Positions 26,209-35,618 are shown, counted from the stretch's first letter. The stretch is 64,000 nt of DNA from Terriglobus saanensis SP1PR4 (GCF_000179915.2 NC_014963.1:2170001-2234000); one strand, 5' to 3'. Translations and numbers: made by a program. The notes: generated from the sequence alone by a model not told the origin.

Positions 26209-27771
26209 ATGACAGTTTCAGATATTTCGTCTAATTCGATCGACGTGATGCCCGGATCTGGCGATCAGGTTCAAGGCAACAAGGATACGAAGCACTCTGG
26301 ATCGTTTGCGGATCTCTTTGCGAGTGCCAAGGGAACTTCCGGGACGCTCACCGAAAAGTCAGACGTTGGTCATGATAAATCGATTGAAAGCGGTACTGCG
26401 AAAAGCGAACCGAGCAAGTCATCCCCGGCGGGTAGTACCCCTGCTTTGAAATCGATTGAGGAGAAAACTCCGCAGACTGTTCCTGAGAAGGCCGAGGGGG
26501 AAGATGGAAAGAATCTTCAGGCTCCTAAAGATTCTGCAAAGACTGATGGCGTAAACGAAACGCAGGGCAGGCCGATTAAGCTCGCCTTAAAGCGAACAGA
26601 CGCCCCTTCGGCGACAGAGGTCGCGCAGGATGCAGATATTGCCGCCAAGCTAGAAATTGCGAAGGCTGAGGGAGGTGCCGCCGATCCAGATAAAGCTACC
26701 GATAAGGGCAAGGGAATTCATGCCAAGGTTGCGCACAAGCTTGTCCTGATGACGTCTCATGCAGTTGAGTCGAACTCCTTCGCAGCACAGGCGACCACTC
26801 CGCCCTCTACATCTCAAGCCGCACTGACGCCTCCAGGCTCGCCTCTTCCTGCAGCGATCCCGGCGGCGCTCTCGCCGTCTTCTACTCAAGATGTGGCAAG
26901 CAAAGACGCGCCCCCAGTCACACCCGCACTGCGTACATCCATTGCCGTCACCGGCGCGGGGAAGCATGCCGTGGCGATAGCAGGGGGAGAAGATGCCGTT
27001 GCGGCTGGGCGGGTCGACAGCCTCATGCAGAAGGCCACAGAGCATGAAGCGGCGGCCGACGACCAGGGCAAGATGTCGTCTCCCTCCGTTGAGCCGACAG
27101 CCGAAAATCAGGCAGCGCTAAATGCGGGAATCGGCAGTTTTAAGGAAACACAAGCGCTCCAGCAAGTAATTTCTCCGCCGATGGCACACAGTGTGACCGT
27201 TGCAGGGGCGAAGGTCGCTGACCCGGGGAATAACGACGTCTCCTCTCCCATGCGACAGATGCAGATAGATACAGATACTGCGAACCAATCGGGGCAGATG
27301 CACATCGTCTCTGATCGCATGATTGAGATCAGCGTTCCCGATTCGCAGCACGGTCCTGTAAGTGTGCGTGCTGAGTTGCAGAGCGACGGAAGTGTCGCCG
27401 CGCAGCTTTTACCTCGGAGCGTCGCCGGACATGTCTCTCTGGTCTCCCAGACGAACGGACTTTCCGCCTACCTCTCGGAACATAGTCTCTCGTTGTCTGT
27501 CAGTGTTGTTGCGCCAGCGGCGTCCAGTGGCGGAAACCTGCCGCCAAATAATGCCTCCGGACATGCGCCCTCCGACGCGATGCAGTTCACGCAGCATCGA
27601 GAGGAACGTGGTTCGGCAGATCAGGGACGTAACAATGAAAAATCTTTCGATGATGCGGTCACTGCGCCCAGGGACGAAGAAGTACAGACCCGGCAGACCG
27701 CGCAAACTCTAACCCAATACACCAACAGATCTGAAGCAGGCAGACCCGGATGGATCAGTATCCGCGTCTGA
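26209..27771 (+). CDS. fliK: Flagellar hook-length control protein FliK (putative)
   Basis: A 520-aa low-complexity protein rich in Ser, Ala, Lys, Thr and Pro over residues ~15-370. A C-terminal domain (~370-450; MIEISVPDSQHGPVSVRAEL, LSAYLSEHSLSLSVSVV) resembles the Flg_hook domain that senses hook completion. Length, composition and position before flgD fit FliK. The start is uncertain: ATG 26209 has GAGG 10 nt upstream; ATG 26200 and a frame open to 26167 are alternatives, but the latter would overlap the promoter. The C-terminal tail past residue ~450 is unusually disordered. Confidence 0.78.
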   Translation: MTVSDISSNSIDVMPGSGDQVQGNKDTKHSGSFADLFASAKGTSGTLTEKSDVGHDKSIESGTAKSEPSKSSPAGSTPALKSIEEKTPQTVPEKAEGEDGKNLQAPKDSAKTDGVNETQGRPIKLALKRTDAPSATEVAQDADIAAKLEIAKAEGGAADPDKATDKGKGIHAKVAHKLVLMTSHAVESNSFAAQATTPPSTSQAALTPPGSPLPAAIPAALSPSSTQDVASKDAPPVTPALRTSIAVTGAGKHAVAIAGGEDAVAAGRVDSLMQKATEHEAAADDQGKMSSPSVEPTAENQAALNAGIGSFKETQALQQVISPPMAHSVTVAGAKVADPGNNDVSSPMRQMQIDTDTANQSGQMHIVSDRMIEISVPDSQHGPVSVRAELQSDGSVAAQLLPRSVAGHVSLVSQTNGLSAYLSEHSLSLSVSVVAPAASSGGNLPPNNASGHAPSDAMQFTQHREERGSADQGRNNEKSFDDAVTAPRDEEVQTRQTAQTLTQYTNRSEAGRPGWISIRV

Positions 27772-27784
27772 AGAAAGGAATGAG

Positions 27785-28069
27785 ATGAGTACAAGTGTTA
27801 CGGGCACTCAACATCCCACGGCGTCCGCAGCAAGTGCAATGGACACCAGCACCAACCCTACAACCGCAACGAGCAATGACACCATCACCTCAGATGACTT
27901 CATGACTCTCCTTGTCGCGGAGATGCAAAACCAGGACCCCACAGCGCCGAGTGATCCCACGCAGTACATCCAGCAACTCGTCGGTGTCAATAGCCTCCAA
28001 CAGCTCATCGGGATCAACACTGGCATCGGTGAACTGACCTCCAGCCTGGATATCCCACCCACCACCTAG
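27785..28069 (+). CDS. flgD: Short hook-capping scaffold protein FlgD
   Basis: A 94-aa protein consisting only of the conserved N-terminal FlgD region: DDFMTLLVAEMQNQDPTAPS and QYIQQLVGVNSLQQLIGIN. Typical FlgD is about 220 aa with tudor/FnIII-like domains; these are absent and the following frame holds flgE, so this is not a visible frameshift. AAAGGAATG precedes the ATG. It probably still recruits FlgE for hook assembly, perhaps with another cap protein. Confidence 0.88.
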   Translation: MSTSVTGTQHPTASAASAMDTSTNPTTATSNDTITSDDFMTLLVAEMQNQDPTAPSDPTQYIQQLVGVNSLQQLIGINTGIGELTSSLDIPPTT

Positions 28070-28093
28070 ACTACTCAAACTCAAGGAGCAGAT

Positions 28094-29320
28094 ATGCCTA
28101 GTTTCTCCATCGCGCTTTCCGGTCTCAAGGCCGACTCCGTTGCTCTCGATACCATCGGCAACAATCTAGCCAACATGAACTCGGTCGCCTACAAGAAGCA
28201 GAATGTCAATTTTTCCGATCTCTTCTATCAGACGATCGGGGTTTCAGGTGCGAACACACCGCAACAGGTCGGTTTAGGCACGCAAGTGAGCGACATCTCC
28301 ACGGACTACACGCAAGGCGGTTTCAATCCAGGAGGAAGCTCGACGCAGATGGCCATTAATGGTGACGGTTTTTTCGTCGTATCGAATGGAGGCGTCCAGG
28401 AACTGACACGCAACGGTGACTTTCAGCTGGATTCGTCGGGCAATCTGATTACCAGCGACGGACAGAGTGTTATGGGATACGCTGCAACCGGTGGCGTGGT
28501 CAACGGAAACACCGCTCTTTCCGCGTTGAATATCCCCACGGGACAGACGCAGGCTGCAACGGCTACCACCGCCATCACCATGACCGCCGTTCTCAATTCG
28601 GGAGCTGCTGTAGGCACGTCCTTTAGTACTTCGACGCCAGCCTTTGACTCATTGGGCCAGAGCCACAGCGTCACAACGACTTTCACAAAAACCGGCGATA
28701 ACACATGGGATTACTCCGTCACACTTCCGTCAGGCGATGCGGGGGCTGCCACAGGGAATACGGGAACACTTACCTTCGACAGCAACGGCGCACTGATTTC
28801 GCCGACGACCAATATCTCAAACATCAGCTTCACGGGGATGAAGGATCAGGCGAGCGACATGAATCTGCAATGGCCCTTGTATAACTCCACCGGAGGTGGA
28901 CTTATCACGCAGACCGCTGTGACAGCCTCGTCAGCTAATTTCGCTGCGAACGGTTCTCCCAGCGGTAAATACCAGAGCTTTTCCGTAGATTCGACTGGAA
29001 CGATCACGGCGCAATTCAGTAATGGCAACACAGAGGTGCTTGGGCAAGTTGCGCTCGCAACCGTTTCGAATGAACAGGGACTGACGCGCATGGGAAATGA
29101 TCTCTATGTTGCCAGCCGCGCCTCGGGTTCGCCGAACGTTGGTGTGGCAGGTGTTGGCGGGAGGGGCGACATCGAAGGAAATGCGCTTGAGCTCTCCAAT
29201 GTCGATATCTCTACCGAATTCGCGAACCTCATCGTCGCCCAGCGCGCCTTTGAGGCCAACTCCAAGACGGTGACGACCTTCGACACCGTAACCCAGGACA
29301 CCATCGCCATGATTCGGTAG
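28094..29320 (+). CDS. flgE: Flagellar hook protein FlgE
   Basis: Hook subunit of 408 aa. The N-terminal rod/hook motif is LSGLKADSVALDTIGNNLANMNSVAYKKQ, followed by FSDLFYQTIG and the D1 segments GDGFFVV and GNLITSDGQSVMGY; the C-terminal helix is NLIVAQRAFEANSKTVTTFD. The variable Ser/Thr-rich central domain forms the hook surface. AAGGAG precedes the ATG. Last gene of the fliK block; a new promoter follows. Confidence 0.96.
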   Translation: MPSFSIALSGLKADSVALDTIGNNLANMNSVAYKKQNVNFSDLFYQTIGVSGANTPQQVGLGTQVSDISTDYTQGGFNPGGSSTQMAINGDGFFVVSNGGVQELTRNGDFQLDSSGNLITSDGQSVMGYAATGGVVNGNTALSALNIPTGQTQAATATTAITMTAVLNSGAAVGTSFSTSTPAFDSLGQSHSVTTTFTKTGDNTWDYSVTLPSGDAGAATGNTGTLTFDSNGALISPTTNISNISFTGMKDQASDMNLQWPLYNSTGGGLITQTAVTASSANFAANGSPSGKYQSFSVDSTGTITAQFSNGNTEVLGQVALATVSNEQGLTRMGNDLYVASRASGSPNVGVAGVGGRGDIEGNALELSNVDISTEFANLIVAQRAFEANSKTVTTFDTVTQDTIAMIR

Positions 29321-29357
29321 TCTCTTTCTGAAATTCCTCTAATGGCTGCTCGGAATC

Positions 29358-29374
29358 ATTGGCAAGCGCCGTGC
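29358..29374 (+). promoter_or_regulatory. Sigma-54-type promoter directly before fliL
   Basis: TTGGCAAGCGCCGTGCA: GG 29360-29361, GC 29372-29373, ten bases apart, within TTGGCA and TGCA. The expected start of transcription is near 29385, only about 3 nt before the fliL ATG, predicting a nearly leaderless message. Confidence 0.7.
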
Positions 29375-29387
29375 ATCATGTCCTGGC

Positions 29388-29912
29388 ATGAACAAAGATG
29401 CAAGCGCGAATGCTTCCGGGCAGCCAGCAAAGATCAACCTCGGATCTCTTCTGATCGTCGCAATCGTTGCTGCTGTTCTGTCGGCGGGCGGAGCAGCAGC
29501 AGTCTTTTACTTTCTCGCAAAGCGAATGGGTGTGTCTCCTTTCTCCGAGACGAAGACCTTCGATTCAAGGCAGGGAGCCGCTCAGACAAAGCAAGTCCCC
29601 TTCGAACCGATGCTTGTGAATCTGGCCGATAGTGACGGGCAGGCCTATCTGCGCCTGGGTGTGGTCCTTAGCGTTCTCGATGAGCCAGAGAAGGCAGGCA
29701 AGGAAAAGGTTGACGCCGCGCATCCTGTTTACGGGAGTGCCGCAATGCGCGACACCATTCTTTCCGTTGTAGGGGCGGAGAAGTCGGGCGATCTTCTGAT
29801 GTCTTCGGGTAAGAGCGCCCTAAAAACGAAACTTCGCAGCGCGATTCAGCAGCGCGATCCAGCCCTCAAGATCGCGGATGTGTTTTTTACCGAATTTCTG
29901 GTGCAACGCTAA
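29388..29912 (+). CDS. fliL: Flagellar basal-body-associated protein FliL
   Basis: Single-pass inner-membrane protein of 174 aa that associates with stators. TM segment ~20-42 (SLLIVAIVAAVLSAGGAAAV) and periplasmic domain with FEPMLVNLADSDGQAYLRLG and a C-terminal VFFTEFLVQR, the usual FliL ending. No Shine-Dalgarno sequence is visible before the ATG; see the promoter immediately upstream. First gene of the long fliL-to-fliN block. Confidence 0.93.
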   Translation: MNKDASANASGQPAKINLGSLLIVAIVAAVLSAGGAAAVFYFLAKRMGVSPFSETKTFDSRQGAAQTKQVPFEPMLVNLADSDGQAYLRLGVVLSVLDEPEKAGKEKVDAAHPVYGSAAMRDTILSVVGAEKSGDLLMSSGKSALKTKLRSAIQQRDPALKIADVFFTEFLVQR

Positions 29913-29915
29913 GTT

Positions 29916-30242
29916 ATGTCAAACCCTTCTGGAAATTCGCTCCCAGCCCAGCCCGCTGGCACTCAGCCGATGTTCTCCCCTCCGCCGACGAGCGGATCCT
30001 CGATGGAGTCGCACCCGTCCTGGCCTGTGTTGTCGACGCTGCAGGTACGCATGAAAGTAGCGTTGCCACTGCCTCGCTTCTGTGTGCGCGATCTGCTTGC
30101 CCTCCAGCCTGGAAGCGTCGTAGGAAGCGGCTGGAATGAGACAGAGGACGTTCCGCTCATCGGGGGAGAGACGCAGGTCAGCTGGTGTGAATTTGAAACC
30201 GTGGAAGACCGCATCGCTGTGCGGCTGACCCGGCTGATCTAG
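29916..30242 (+). CDS. fliN: FliN-type C-ring protein, divergent copy in the fliL-fliO position
   Basis: A 108-aa protein with a Pro/Ser-rich N-terminal third and a SpoA/FliN domain: VRMKVALPLPRFCVRDLLALQPGSV and a C-terminal RIAVRLTRLI. It occupies the normal place of fliN (between fliL and fliO), yet a second, more canonical FliN is encoded at 37524 after fliM. The middle of the SpoA domain diverges (VSWCEFETVED). It may form a mixed C ring or take the role of a FliY-like accessory subunit. Starts 3 nt after fliL. Confidence 0.85.
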   Translation: MSNPSGNSLPAQPAGTQPMFSPPPTSGSSMESHPSWPVLSTLQVRMKVALPLPRFCVRDLLALQPGSVVGSGWNETEDVPLIGGETQVSWCEFETVEDRIAVRLTRLI

Positions 30243-30253
30243 GGAGAGGCAAG

Positions 30254-30535
30254 ATGCTCAAGGAGAGAAGCGATGAAATGAGTCGTCTGGGCAGCCAGGT
30301 CGTGAACAATGACACGAGCACCGCATCGCTCGGTCTTCTGCGTCGCGTGGGTTTACGTCTTCTCGAAGTCGCCCATCGGGCCAGACCCGCACGGCGCATG
30401 CGCGTGGTGGAGTCACTTGCCTGTGGGGGCAAGGCGCAGCTGCTTCTGGTTGAAATTGATGGAAAGAGCTTTCTCGCTGCCGGTGGAACGGATGCCGTGC
30501 ATACCCTGCTGGCTCTTCCGGGAGAATCTTCGTGA
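30254..30535 (+). CDS. fliO: FliO-like export-gate assembly protein lacking a membrane segment
   Basis: A 93-aa protein whose C-terminal half (MRVVESLACGGKAQLLLVEIDGKSFLAAGG) matches the soluble FliO domain. Normal FliO has an N-terminal transmembrane helix; here residues 1-50 are polar and basic with no hydrophobic stretch. AGGGAG precedes the ATG. Position just before fliP supports the assignment. Either the anchor has been lost or the protein binds the membrane through its basic region. Confidence 0.78.
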   Translation: MLKERSDEMSRLGSQVVNNDTSTASLGLLRRVGLRLLEVAHRARPARRMRVVESLACGGKAQLLLVEIDGKSFLAAGGTDAVHTLLALPGESS

Positions 30536-31347
30536 AGTCGGTGATGATTCTCTTTGGCATCCTTCTCACAATGTCTTTGCCGCTGTATGCGGCGCGCCTG
30601 CCGAAACAGGTTGACGCACCCGCGAGGGCGGCCAGGGCAACCTCGCCCAGTCGGGCCACGGGCGCATCCACGGGCGCCGGAGGGATCACGGTACGCTCTC
30701 TGTCGGATGAGCTGAACAGCTCCAGGATCGGCTCTTCCTGGGTCATCGCCCTGAGTCTGACGTTGCTGACCTTATTGCCTGCGATCATCCTGGCCATGAC
30801 CCCCATGGTGAGGTTGTTAGTCGTCTTTCATTTTTTACGACAAGCACTGGGAACGCAGACGGCGCCGTCCAACCAGGTGCTCATGGCGCTTGGCCTGATG
30901 ATGACTTGGTTCCTCATTCAACCGGTCGTGGTGCAGATCGAGCAACAGGCCATTGCACCGTATCGAGCGGAGACAATCACGCTGGAAGAGTGCATGGACC
31001 GCACCTCTGTACCCATCAAGCAGTACTTGCTCAAGTACGCGCGCGAAAAAGATCTCGCTCTCTTTGCCTCGGCAGGCATGTCCATACGCCCACAGACGCG
31101 GTTGGATATCCCTCTCCGTATCGTTATTCCGGCCTACATCCTGAGCGAACTGAAAGCTGGCTTTCAGATCGGCGCAGTCCTCTTTCTTCCATTCCTGCTG
31201 ATTGACCTTGTTGTCGCCAGCATCACTACCTCCGTGGGCATGTTGCAGCTACCGCCCGTTGTCATTTCGACGCCAATCAAAATTCTCCTCTTCGTAATGG
31301 TGGACGGCTGGAACCTCCTTGCCGGATCTCTTCTGAAGAGTTTTTAG
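30532..31347 (+). CDS. fliP: Flagellar export-gate protein FliP
   Basis: Core of the type III export gate (FliP5-FliQ4-FliR1), 271 aa. A cleavable-type signal (MKSVMILFGILLTMSLPLYAA) is followed by a linker of about 45 residues longer than in enteric FliP. Then come LLPAIILAMTPMVRLLVVFHFLRQALG and FLPFLLIDLVVASITTSVGM, both diagnostic. The GTG start overlaps the fliO stop and has GGGAG upstream. Confidence 0.95.
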   Translation: MKSVMILFGILLTMSLPLYAARLPKQVDAPARAARATSPSRATGASTGAGGITVRSLSDELNSSRIGSSWVIALSLTLLTLLPAIILAMTPMVRLLVVFHFLRQALGTQTAPSNQVLMALGLMMTWFLIQPVVVQIEQQAIAPYRAETITLEECMDRTSVPIKQYLLKYAREKDLALFASAGMSIRPQTRLDIPLRIVIPAYILSELKAGFQIGAVLFLPFLLIDLVVASITTSVGMLQLPPVVISTPIKILLFVMVDGWNLLAGSLLKSF

Positions 31348-31355
31348 GAGCCTCG

Positions 31356-31625
31356 ATGAATCCAGACCAGGTAGCAGAGATCGCACGTCATCTTCTGATG
31401 GAAGCTATGCTCTTGAGCGCACCCGTCTTGATCGCGAGTTGCCTTGTGAGCGTGATCCTCAGCCTACTGCAGACACTCACCAGCATTCAGGACCAGACGC
31501 TTACCGCAGTCCCACGTCTTCTGGTCGTCTTCGTTGCGGGCACACTGACGATGCCCTGGTTTCTGCGTCGCCTTGTTCTCTATACCGTTCATCTTTGGAC
31601 AGACTTTCACCGGTATCTCGGATAA
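31356..31625 (+). CDS. fliQ: Flagellar export-gate protein FliQ
   Basis: An 89-aa protein with two membrane helices and the family motif SLLQTLTSIQDQTLTAVPRL. Length is exactly typical. It packs around FliP in the export gate. Eight nt after fliP, and fliR begins within its stop (TAATG). Confidence 0.95.
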   Translation: MNPDQVAEIARHLLMEAMLLSAPVLIASCLVSVILSLLQTLTSIQDQTLTAVPRLLVVFVAGTLTMPWFLRRLVLYTVHLWTDFHRYLG

Positions 31626-32413
31626 TGATGCAAGCGTCCGCCTTCTCACCTGAGATCCTCAATCCGTGGGCCCACATCTTAGCGTCGGGGACGCTGGTCA
31701 TGGTGCGTTTAGGCGGCGTGATCGCTCTCGCACCGCCATTCAATTCTCCGGGAATTCCACCACGCATCAAAGTGGGCTTCCTGCTGGCGATGACGATTCT
31801 ACTTGCGCCGATTGCCGCTGGAATTCCCGAGGCACATGTCGATCTCGAGATAACCTCCGTGCTGGGAGAGATGGCGGTGGGTCTTCTTTTTGGATTTTCC
31901 CTCACGCTTTTAAATGAAGCGCTGCTCTTCGCTGGATCGCTACTGGGGATCAGCTTCAGCTTCTCGCTGGCCAATCTGTTGGATCCAAATTCGCGTGTGG
32001 ATACGCCCGTGCTTGGCATTCTTCTGAACTGGTTCGGTATTTTGATCATCTTCGGTGCGGGACTCGATCGCCTTATTCTGGCGGCGGTCATGCGTAGCCT
32101 GGCGGTGGTGCCTCTCGGCCGAGCCACGATGCATCTAGGGGCAGTTCATCAATGCGTTGCGATGATCTCCGGCGTGTTCTTTGCCGGTCTGCAGCTTGCC
32201 ACGCCGATCATGGCGGCCGCCCTCGCGGTGGAGGTTACCGTTGCGCTGATTAGTCGCTTTGCGCCCGCGCTCCCGGCGCAGGTCGTCGGCATTCCGCTGA
32301 AAACGATCGTCTCTTATGTCGTCCTCATTGGAGCTCTCGCGATCTGGCCAGGCTGGATCGAGCGCCACTTCTCTTCGTTGCTCGATGAAGCGCAAAGAAT
32401 GGTGGCGGGATGA
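31625..32413 (+). CDS. fliR: Flagellar export-gate protein FliR
   Basis: Polytopic protein of 262 aa with six hydrophobic segments. The RLGGVIALAPPFNSPGIPPRIK segment is the FliR family signature, followed by EMAVGLLFGFSLTLLNEALL. The start was chosen at the ATG overlapping the fliQ stop (a second ATG lies one codon on); an upstream frame inside fliQ is not family-like. Its stop overlaps the flhB start. Confidence 0.94.
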   Translation: MMQASAFSPEILNPWAHILASGTLVMVRLGGVIALAPPFNSPGIPPRIKVGFLLAMTILLAPIAAGIPEAHVDLEITSVLGEMAVGLLFGFSLTLLNEALLFAGSLLGISFSFSLANLLDPNSRVDTPVLGILLNWFGILIIFGAGLDRLILAAVMRSLAVVPLGRATMHLGAVHQCVAMISGVFFAGLQLATPIMAAALAVEVTVALISRFAPALPAQVVGIPLKTIVSYVVLIGALAIWPGWIERHFSSLLDEAQRMVAG

Positions 32414-33531
32414 GTGAAGATCGTTCTGAAAAAGCCAGTGAACAACGAAAGAAGAAATCCAGGGACAAGGGCGAAGGAGTTCGCAGCCGCGAACTCAATG
32501 CTGCGTTTGCCATGATGGCGGGCATCCTGGTTCTGGGTGGCTCGGCGAGACGCTTCGTTCCTCTTTGGGCAACAGCGTACCGGGAGATGCTTTCGGCTCT
32601 CGGCCATACCGAGTGGACTCCGGAGAGCCTTTTGGATGCGGCCCGCATCCTGATTCTTCCCACGCTTGGGCCTGTGGCGCTTGTGATGGGGGCAGCGTTC
32701 TGCGGGGCCCTCTTGTCCGGCATGGTGCAGAGTGGAGGCCTACAGTTCCACGCAGAGGCCCTCGCGATTAAAACTACACGTTTGAATCCGTGGTCGAACC
32801 TGAAACAGATCGCCAGCGCACGTGCGCTGGTGCGGGTGAGCAAATCCCTTGTGCCAGCGGGCATTGTTCTTGCTCTTGGTATCTCCTGCCTTCATGGCGT
32901 GATGGATCCCATGGCTGTCCTGAGTAACTTTCGGCTTATGACTGCCTTCTCCGCCAGTTACGCGCTTCTACTCAATGCCGCGTGGCTGATGGTGGCGTGG
33001 GCGGGCTTCGACTATGTCATGGAGTGGAGAAGCTGGAACCAGCGACTCAAAATGTCGAAGCAAGAGTTGCGACAAGAGCACAAAGAAGCGGCTGGAGATC
33101 CCCAGGTCAAGGGCCGCATTCGTCAGATTCAACGGGCTATGCGCAAGCGCCGTGCGAAGGTTGATGTCTCCCGTGCCACCGTCGTTATCGTCAATCCAAC
33201 CCATTTCGCAGTGGCGCTGGAGTTCAGCTTCGAAACCATGCAACCGCCGCGCGTGCTCGCCAAAGGCCGCGATCTGCATGCGCACGAAATCCGCGAAGAA
33301 GCCATGTGGGCGGGTGTACCTATCGTGGAAAACCCTCTTCTGGCGCGCTCCCTGTATCGCTCGGTCAAAGTGGGAAACACGATTCCGTTTGAACTCTACG
33401 CCGCTGTTGCCGGGATCTTGGCCTTTCTCTATCGGCAGGAAGTGGAACGCTCCGCACGCGCTTCCGCAGTCCGAAATCCTTCCCAAACCGTATCGCAGCC
33501 TGCCGAAGGAACCGGCGGAGGTCCTCAATGA
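32410..33531 (+). CDS. flhB: Flagellar export switch protein FlhB
   Basis: Substrate-specificity switch, 373 aa. The N-terminal SEDRSEKASEQRKKKSRDKG is typical, then four TM helices. The cytoplasmic domain contains the autocleavage motif NPTH at N262-P263 (VIVNPTHFAVAL). A tail past residue 350 is polar. ATGA coupling with both fliR and flhA. Confidence 0.96.
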   Translation: MSEDRSEKASEQRKKKSRDKGEGVRSRELNAAFAMMAGILVLGGSARRFVPLWATAYREMLSALGHTEWTPESLLDAARILILPTLGPVALVMGAAFCGALLSGMVQSGGLQFHAEALAIKTTRLNPWSNLKQIASARALVRVSKSLVPAGIVLALGISCLHGVMDPMAVLSNFRLMTAFSASYALLLNAAWLMVAWAGFDYVMEWRSWNQRLKMSKQELRQEHKEAAGDPQVKGRIRQIQRAMRKRRAKVDVSRATVVIVNPTHFAVALEFSFETMQPPRVLAKGRDLHAHEIREEAMWAGVPIVENPLLARSLYRSVKVGNTIPFELYAAVAGILAFLYRQEVERSARASAVRNPSQTVSQPAEGTGGGPQ

Positions 33532-35618
33532 CATCGCCCATGGAAAAAGCCTCAGGCTCCTCTCGCTTCAATCAGATTCTTCTCCCCGTAACAGCCATCA
33601 GCATGGTCTTCGTCATGCTGGTGCCGGTGCCGAGCTTTGTCCTCGATCTGCTGCTTGCCCTTTCGATCGCTGCATCGGTGATGGTCTTCCTCACCGCCGT
33701 CCAGGTGCGTAAGGCAACGGAGCTCTCTGTCTTTCCCACACTTCTCCTTCTCCTCACCCTGTTCCGGCTCTCGCTCAACCTAGCGTCCAGCCGCATGATT
33801 CTGCTGCATGGGCAGGACGGAACGCATGCCGCGGGTTCCGTTATCGAGGCCTTCGGGCAGTTTGTCGTAGGTGGAAATTACGTCGTTGGCTTTGTCCTCT
33901 TCCTCGCGCTTACGGCGATTCAGTTCCTTGTGGTTAGCCATGGTGCTGTGCGTACCGCGGAGGTCACGGCACGTTTCACACTGGACGCGCTGCCTGGAAA
34001 ACAGATGGCCATCGACGCGGATATGAACGCTGGCCTAATCGACGAGCATGCGGCCCGTAAACGGCGCGAAGTGATCGCACGCGAAGCAGAGTTCTATGGA
34101 GCCATGGACGGCGCGGCGCGCTTCAATCAGCGGGATGCTCTCGCGACCATCCTGATCACCGCGATCAACATCATCGCTGGCCTGCTGATCGGTGTGATCC
34201 AGCAGGGCGTCGATCTGGCTGAAGCAGTCAAGACGTATACGATCCTGACCGTCGGCGACGGTCTGGTCACGATGATCCCCAGTCTGCTTGTGAGCATCGC
34301 CGGGGGCATGATCCTCACACGTGCCTCGTCTGCTGGCTCGTTGGACGAAGAGCTCGGCACACAACTCTTTGCCAAGGGCAAAACCCTCTGGATCGGTTGT
34401 GGCGTCCTGGTTTCGCTGGCCCTGGTGCCGGGTCTCCCTAAGCTGGCTTTTCTGCTCATGGCAGTCGGTCTAGGTTTACTCGCGAAGCGCGCCGATACCT
34501 CTGAGGCCGCAGCTTCCTTACAGAGCGAGCTTGCCGTGGAAGATGGGAAAGGAGCTGCAGGTCCAGGCGGCGAAAATCTCGCTAGCCTGTTACGCATCGA
34601 TGAACTCACGCTGGAGATCGGCTTCCAGCTCATTCCGCTGGTCGACGAGGCCCAGGGAGGCCAGATGCTGAACCGCGTTCGTGCACTACGCAGGCATCTC
34701 GCGACGGAGCTCGGCTTCATTGTGCCGTCGGTACACATTACCGACAACCTTCGCCTCAAGCCACGCGAATACGTGATTTCGCTGCGGGGAACAGAGATCG
34801 CACGCTGGCAGACGGAGCAGAACTTCCTGCTTGCCGTGAACTCCGACCCAAAGGCGCGACCGCTTGCGGGAATCGAGACGCGTGAACCGGCCTTTGGCGT
34901 TGCCGCGCGTTGGATTCAGCCGGGACTGGAAGAAGAGGCGCTTGCCTCCGGATATTCCGTCGTCGATCAGGCGACGGTCATCGGCACCCACTTGGCTGAG
35001 ATGATTCGTCGCCATGCCTACGAACTGTTGGGACGAGCCGAGACCAAGCGTCTTCTCGATTCGCTGAACGAGTCCCATCCCAAATTGATCGAAGAGCTTG
35101 TCCCCAAGCTCATGAGTCTCGGCGAGGTCCAACGCGTACTGCAACAGCTGCTGCGAGAACAGGTGTCGATCCGCGATCTGGGCACCGTCTTGGAAACCAT
35201 GGTAGAAGTTGCGCAACAATCGAAAGCTCTCGTTCATATGGTCGAAAGCATTCGCCAATCTCTTGGACGAAGACTTGTGCATCCATTGCTCGACAGCAAC
35301 GGGAATCTCGAAGTCATGACGCTCAATCCGCAGATGGAGGCGGGCCTGGTTTCTACCTTCAGTCCAGAGTCTTCGCAACTCGCCCTGGAAGACGGAGAAA
35401 ATTTCTCCGCGGCGGACTTTCCACGTCGCCTGCTCGAATCTTTGAAAAAGCTAACCGGAAACTCTCAGGGTTCGGCCATTCCCGTGCTTCTTTGTCCTTC
35501 GCCGGCCCGTTATCACGTGCGCCGGTGGTTGGAACCGCTTGTGCCACGTATTACCGTCCTCGCACCGTCGGAGATTCCGCCTGGAATCCGCGTCAGAAGC
35601 CTGGGCATGATCGGTTAG
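33528..35618 (+). CDS. flhA: Flagellar export protein FlhA
   Basis: Export-gate ion channel and substrate-docking platform of 696 aa. About eight N-terminal TM helices include PTLLLLLTLFRLSLNLASSR and the FHIPEP-type loop region (RFTLDALPGKQMAIDADMNAG). The large cytosolic domain (~330-696) includes REYVISLRGTEIARW and the C-terminal RVLQQLLREQVSIRDLGTVL. Unlike many cluster arrangements, flhF and flhG do not follow; fliA does. Confidence 0.97.
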   Translation: MTSPMEKASGSSRFNQILLPVTAISMVFVMLVPVPSFVLDLLLALSIAASVMVFLTAVQVRKATELSVFPTLLLLLTLFRLSLNLASSRMILLHGQDGTHAAGSVIEAFGQFVVGGNYVVGFVLFLALTAIQFLVVSHGAVRTAEVTARFTLDALPGKQMAIDADMNAGLIDEHAARKRREVIAREAEFYGAMDGAARFNQRDALATILITAINIIAGLLIGVIQQGVDLAEAVKTYTILTVGDGLVTMIPSLLVSIAGGMILTRASSAGSLDEELGTQLFAKGKTLWIGCGVLVSLALVPGLPKLAFLLMAVGLGLLAKRADTSEAAASLQSELAVEDGKGAAGPGGENLASLLRIDELTLEIGFQLIPLVDEAQGGQMLNRVRALRRHLATELGFIVPSVHITDNLRLKPREYVISLRGTEIARWQTEQNFLLAVNSDPKARPLAGIETREPAFGVAARWIQPGLEEEALASGYSVVDQATVIGTHLAEMIRRHAYELLGRAETKRLLDSLNESHPKLIEELVPKLMSLGEVQRVLQQLLREQVSIRDLGTVLETMVEVAQQSKALVHMVESIRQSLGRRLVHPLLDSNGNLEVMTLNPQMEAGLVSTFSPESSQLALEDGENFSAADFPRRLLESLKKLTGNSQGSAIPVLLCPSPARYHVRRWLEPLVPRITVLAPSEIPPGIRVRSLGMIG

